A DNA stretch of 64,000 bases from positions 4,940,001 to 5,004,000 of the forward strand of contig CM030709.1 in assembly GCA_017979445.1 (NCBI GenBank), read 5' to 3'. Below, in pieces: positions 59,208 to 64,000 of the stretch. The stretch's first letter is position 1. Each line of letters begins with the position of its first letter. The notes under the pieces were generated by a model. It saw nothing but the letters and a program-made list of their open reading frames with translations. It was not told the origin of the DNA and searched no databases. Position numbers and translations under genes: made by a program. Source of the DNA: Akebia trifoliata (Eukaryota; Streptophyta; Magnoliopsida; Ranunculales; Lardizabalaceae).

Positions 59208-60935
59208 ACATCTGTACACTTAGGTGTTCTTTAAATTATTAAGGATTTAATCCAATACGATTCAAATCCTAACTTATTGAATCAGTTTTGGACCAACTAT
59301 GCCTCGATTCGATAGTAACTTGATCTGATAAAATGTGAGAAAATATACAAATTAAATTATATATTGTAATATCCCTTGGTCGTGTATTCTATATTCTTAA
59401 TTTCATCAAAATAAAATTTCACCTTGGATCCCATGATTCTTGGATTTCATGAAAAAAAAAAAAAAAATTCTAGTTTATCTTGGGTATCCCCATTCTTTGG
59501 ATGAGACTAATCCCACGATCACATGTACCGTCACATCGAAAAGTCTTACATGCAACTAGTTGAGTCAAGGGTCAAAAGGACTTCAAAGAATTCATTATTT
59601 CGTGAGGTTTCAAACACTTGACTTACCCTTCCTAAAGAGCTTATCTTATCAAGAGTCAGCTTGCCATTAGCCTAGGGTTTCATGCAAGTGTTTGTTTTGA
59701 AACACGTTTGGAGAGCACTTTTTATGATTTTGATATTTTTGGATTCAAATTATTATTTTAAAAAACTAACATTTGTGAAGCAGTTTGTTTTTTGTCTTGA
59801 TAACGTAGTTGCATGCTCCAACCCTGCATAAATTTTTCAATATGCAACAAGATAAATCAAGATGCTATCTAATTTCGAACACACGATCAAAGAGAGCAAA
59901 CTCTTATCAGTAGTTTTATCAGTGAGTCCACCCCCTAGAGTTTGGTAAACACTTTGTAATTTGTAGAAAGTCAAAACGGCTAAAAAGCAATAAGTAACTC
60001 AAACCCACTTTTTTCATTTGCAAAAATATAATGAAATTTCAAAATTACATATTTTTTTGAAGGATAATGCCCTTACTTATTTAGTTAGTAACTATCATCA
60101 AGAACAATGCTTTTAAAATATTTAATTAATGATTAAAAATATCAAATATAATTTACAATATGTTTGAATGGGGGGGTGAGACCCCCATTGTAATGTGCTC
60201 ATATAGAAGAAGCATATGTGCTCCAACAAGCCCTTAATCAAAATCATCACCACTTGAAAAAAAAAAAATTCCAGTTGGAATCATAATGTTTTACATCTTG
60301 CACCCCAAGCGCATCCAACCGCACGTTTCTCATTAGGTTTTTGAGATCATCATTCATCAAGGGTCCCACTAGCTTTAAAATCTTTCATTTTTGTGACACT
60401 GAGTTTCCAACAAATTCTCGTGATATAACAGGAAAAAGAAACCCAATAATTTCTCAGTCAAAGAGTCAAACGGTCAAAGGAACTAGTTGTTGTAGATAAA
60501 AACGTAGACAAAACAAACTCCTTTTTCGATTCCAAAGCTCTTCTTTTTTCTTCCCTTGTTTTCAGTTCCAACAAGAAACCATAAAAAAAAAAAAAACAAG
60601 GAACGAGATGCACACACGCGCTCTCCCACATCAACATGTTTCTTTTATACTAAATATAAATGTAATCGAATTTTGATCTTTTTTATTTAATATTATAATT
60701 TATTTTAATAAATATACAAACCATAATCAAGTGATATTTTATTCCATTTGTTTATGATCCAAAGTCGGTCAAATGAAATGTACATGGCGTCAAGACATGT
60801 CATAACCACATCATAATTTATTTAGGTGTCACTCCTTTTGGATTTAAAAAAATAAATAAAATAATAATAATAGTTAAATTTGGACGATCCGATAATTGTT
60901 ATACTTGTGCTTGTATTTTGTTAATGATATTATAA
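59205..60935. other. Gene-free intergenic DNA
   Basis: AT-rich sequence. GGATTTAATCCAATACGATTCAAATCC and similar words at 59240-59330 may be the edge of a decayed element. Nothing else is recognisable. Confidence 0.4.
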
Positions 60936-61152
60936 TGTGTAATGATTTTCTAATTTAACTCTGAGAGGATTAACTCAACAATGTGGCATGTATAAGAATC
61001 ATAGATTTTTTTTTTCTCTTAGGATACACAACTGCACATCCCCATAAACATGTCCAGTTGGGTATCCCAATAAAAAAAATTTATGATTCTTGCACATGCC
61101 ACGTCAATGAGTTTTTGAGTTATTATGTCCGATTGAATTAGAAAAGCAACAC
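60936..61152. mobile_element. Hairpin MITE, about 215 bp
   Basis: The ends GTGTAATGATTTTCTAATTT and the complement of GAATTAGAAAAGCAACAC flank arms with CAACAATGTGGCATGTATAAG / TTGCACATGCCACGTCAATG. The loop side has AGGATACACAACTGCACATC. The boundaries are approximate. Confidence 0.7.
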
Positions 61153-61704
61153 TATTATAATAGCAGAATGAATGGTATACAGAGCGGTCTCATAGGTTCC
61201 TAATCTTCCCTACTAAATCGGCTTAGGGGTTGCACCATAATAGTGGAAGAACATTATGATCGCTCGTAAATATAGGATCTTTCTTCTTGCCAAACCATGT
61301 AAATTAAACATTGTGCTCTTTATTTTTTATTATGATTTTTCGTTTTGATTGTTAAAAATCGATTATTGCACTTGTTCTCTAAAGTAAGTTTATGATGAAG
61401 CAAAAATAATTATAAATTAAATTATTTTACTTTAATCATTGATTCATACTATATTTAAAAGAGGGTCATACAAGATATATAGTAGTTAAATGATTAAAAA
61501 ACAATTGCGTGGTTGGTGGTCGACATGGATCCTATGAGGATAGTCTTAACCTTATTATTTTCAATTATTCAAATCTTAGGATTATTGTCATTATCAAAGC
61601 TTTATTCTAAAATTGTGGAGAGGGCACAATGACTCTTGACCTCAATTTAATTACTATACTTAAGTATCGAATGTAAATTTGGTTAGTAAGGAAAAAAATT
61701 CTTA

Positions 61705-61874
61705 AGAAATTACATTTACCCATCTGACATACACCCTCGTCACAGAACCATAGATCATTTGCTGCGGGATATATAGAACCATAAATTTTTTCTTGTATAT
61801 CCGAGACAAATGATCTACGATTCTATGATGGGGAATATGTCAGTAGGGGGGGGGGGTTCAAATTATCACAACTC
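61705..61874. mobile_element. Hairpin MITE, about 170 bp, CATCACAGAACC sub-type
   Basis: The arms GTCACAGAACCATAGATCATTTG and complement fold around GGGATATATAGAACCATAAA. The right end is AAATTATCACAACTC; a 10-base G run lies at 61848-61857. The outer left end is diverged. Confidence 0.75.
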
Positions 61875-62380
61875 TTTCTATAATTGCAATGCAACGGTAA
61901 ATGGAGCACAGTCTTATTGTTTTCTTCGAAGGGTCCAAAACCAATAAGAACATGTCAAAAGGATGATGTATATTACGGGTGTCTTCTTGTCATATTGTTA
62001 AGTCCACTGTAAACTTAAGCATATATATGGCCCTTCAATGTTGAAGAAAAATTATTGAAATCTCTATCAATTATACCTTTGAAACCTTACCAAATGAATA
62101 ATTAATGACATATTATAATCTATTAATAACTGTATAGCAATTACTTTAGAAGATCCCTTACACTTTGAAATTATTCCACATCTTATTGGGATTATAATAT
62201 TACCATAAATGAAAGACACTTAGATATATCCAAACACCCAAAAAAAAAATAGCGAGGGGTCGATTTGGATGTCATTTTCAATTGAAAGAAAAAAACATTT
62301 TTGGGTGATTTAGACAAAGGCCTCCACGGTTTGGTAAAAATTTGTGATATATACCCCTTGTGTTTCAAACGGATGACAAG

Positions 62381-63028
62381 TAGGGATGCACACTGGATCG
62401 GGTAAATCCAAGAACCGAAGTCTTTTGGATTGGATTGATTCGGATTGATCATGGATTTGGTTCAGGTACGGATTGTAAAAAAAACTGATTGATTTTGCTC
62501 AGTTTCGAATTAGAGGTATAATAGAATCGAACTATATATATAATCTTAAAGACAAAAAGTAAAAACATTAAAACAATTCTCAAAGTCTCAAACCCCTTTC
62601 TTAGCTTCTTTCATCTATTCTCTCTTTTTCAAGTTCTTTGGAAAAAACCTAGCCATTCGTCTCCCTCACCTTGTCATTCGTCACCTTTCTTAGTTTTTTC
62701 ATTTATTTTCTAATTTTTCAAGATTTTTATTTTTAATGTATTGTGCGTGATGCTTTGTTTATATTGAAATAATAAGTATGTTGATGCTTTTTTTATCCGT
62801 GTTATGTGTTATGTGTGATGCTTTATTTAATATTTATTTTACTTAGTTTTAAGTTTTAACTATTGAAAATAATAAGTATGAGAACCGAGAACCGATCCGA
62901 ACTAAGGTTGATTTGGATTGGTTCAGTTCTATGGGATAATTAGATTGATTCGGTTCCAAATTTGTAGAACCGATCATGTTTGGTTCGATTCTGATTTTGC
63001 CACAAATTTGAATCATGTGTACCTCCTA
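62381..63028. mobile_element. Non-autonomous hAT-like element, ~648 bp, GGATTGG-rich
   Basis: The ends TAGGGATGCACACTGG and the complement of ATGTGTACCTCCTA resemble the TAGGGATG ends of plant hAT MITEs. Subterminal parts are dense in GGATTGGATTGATTCGG and GAACCGATCC words. It interrupts another dispersed repeat (about 62310-63570), whose two halves continue on either side (TTTCAAACGGATGACAAG before; CGATAAACTCCTCTTAACC after). Confidence 0.6.
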
Positions 63029-63684
63029 ACGATAAACTCCTCTTAACCTTGGCCAAATCTAGAATAATAATAGAAAATTACTTAAATGCCTTCATCTTCA
63101 ATCTCGAATGAAAAATAAAATTTGTTGCTATTATCCTCATAAGGATTTAAAAAAATGTGAGGATCTTAGTTGCACATAGGCAAAATTCTAGCCCCACCTG
63201 GTGTAAAAGCCCCTTCATTTTTCTCCCCATAAATCCATCATCTTCAATCTGCATGGCACAAATTTTTTCACCCTTAAGATTTCATCTCCTTAAATCTTTA
63301 AACCTCAAGAACTAGGTAGTGTTTTTGAGAAGTAAACGACAAACGGCTTTTTTGATAGAAAAATCAGATTTGAAGAAAATGAGGTTGAAGATGATATGTT
63401 AAAGAAGAGGTTGACTAGGTGTTAGAGATTAATTTTCCAAAGAGGTTGAAGAGCTTGAAGATCACTGATTTATAAGAGGAAGTTGAAAGCATTTAGATTA
63501 TTATATCAAAGTCTCATATGGGAGATTGAGATCAAGGGCATGTCATTAGTTGAACATGGAGGGCTTGTCTAAATCATCTTTTTTTATATATTGATAACAA
63601 GAAGGGAAAAAAGAAACACTTCTACCCATGACCTTGTAGAAGTGTTTATTGTTTTTTCCATACTTGTTATTAGTGTTTTAAAAA

Positions 63685-63837
63685 TGATAACGCCCCCATC
63701 ACAGAATTGTAGATCATTTGCCTCGGGATACATAAAATCATAAATATTTTTCTTGTGTATCTTGAGGCAAATGATCTATGATTTTGTGATGGGGGCATAT
63801 ATCAAAGTGGAGGGGGAGCGGCGGGCTATCACGATTC
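63685..63837. mobile_element. Hairpin MITE, about 153 bp, CCCCCATCACAGAA sub-type
   Basis: A near-perfect palindrome at 63692-63796: GCCCCCATCACAGAATTGTA and complement around GATACATAAAATCATAAA. The right end CTATCACGATTC is the family terminus. The flanks TTTAAAAA (63677-63684) and TTTAAGAA (63838-63845) may be an 8-bp duplication with one mismatch. Confidence 0.75.
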
Positions 63838-64000
63838 TTTAAGAATGGTAGTGACGTGGTGGTTTGATTCATTAAAATACATATTTATTATTATCATTTT
63901 TTTTATAAAAATATAATCTAGGAAAAATACACTAATTTTTTTAGTTTTTCAATAGATGTAAAGGGATCCAACCAAATTGAACAAAGATCTAAATGCATTA

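Noticed and set aside
59141..59211. Coding frame across the (AT)n tract (74 residues at 58987-59211)
   Set aside because: Its reading is a YIYIYI run from the microsatellite.

Overview
The window is nuclear DNA from a flowering plant, almost certainly a eudicot. It is AT-rich, has short exons in long intron-rich genes, class-specific plant transcription factors and many small non-autonomous transposable elements. I could not fix the species.

There are four protein-coding genes, all on the + strand. (1) 6132-12896 is a 14-exon DUF707 gene encoding a 380-residue membrane-anchored protein. (2) 18595-26243 is a 12-exon tyrosylprotein sulfotransferase (TPST) gene encoding 501 residues, with one GC-AG intron. 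(3) 38244-40447 is a 2-exon class I GATA zinc-finger gene of the GATA8/10/11 type. (4) 53170-56459 is a 4-exon auxin response factor of the ARF10/16 type, with an intact miR160 target at 55284-55304. Exon phases were checked by hand; each model gives one uninterrupted frame. From memory, DUF707, TPST and GATA10/11 are also neighbours in Arabidopsis (around AT1G08000-AT1G08040), so the first three genes look like an old conserved block. ARF10/16 is not part of that block.

The rest is repeats. Bases 1-2640 hold seven back-to-back foldback elements separated by (TA)n; three are exactly 381 bp. A 290-bp LTR miniature (TRIM) follows at 2738-3027. Introns and spacers carry a large family of 150-200 bp hairpin MITEs with 8-bp target duplications, a very short tRNA-derived SINE (three copies, two with target duplications), a second SINE type, several hAT-like elements and other dispersed repeats. 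Stretches with no gene are 1-4700, 13250-17440, 26550-33100, 40650-51940 and 56700-64000.

On function, TPST sulfates peptide hormones that maintain the root meristem. miR160-regulated ARF10/16 proteins act in auxin output in the root cap and elsewhere. The GATA factor is a nuclear DNA-binding protein. The DUF707 protein is probably a Golgi/ER glycosyltransferase-like protein of unknown role. The genes are neighbours, not an operon. The most unusual content is structural: the cloverleaf foldback array and the modular MITE family.
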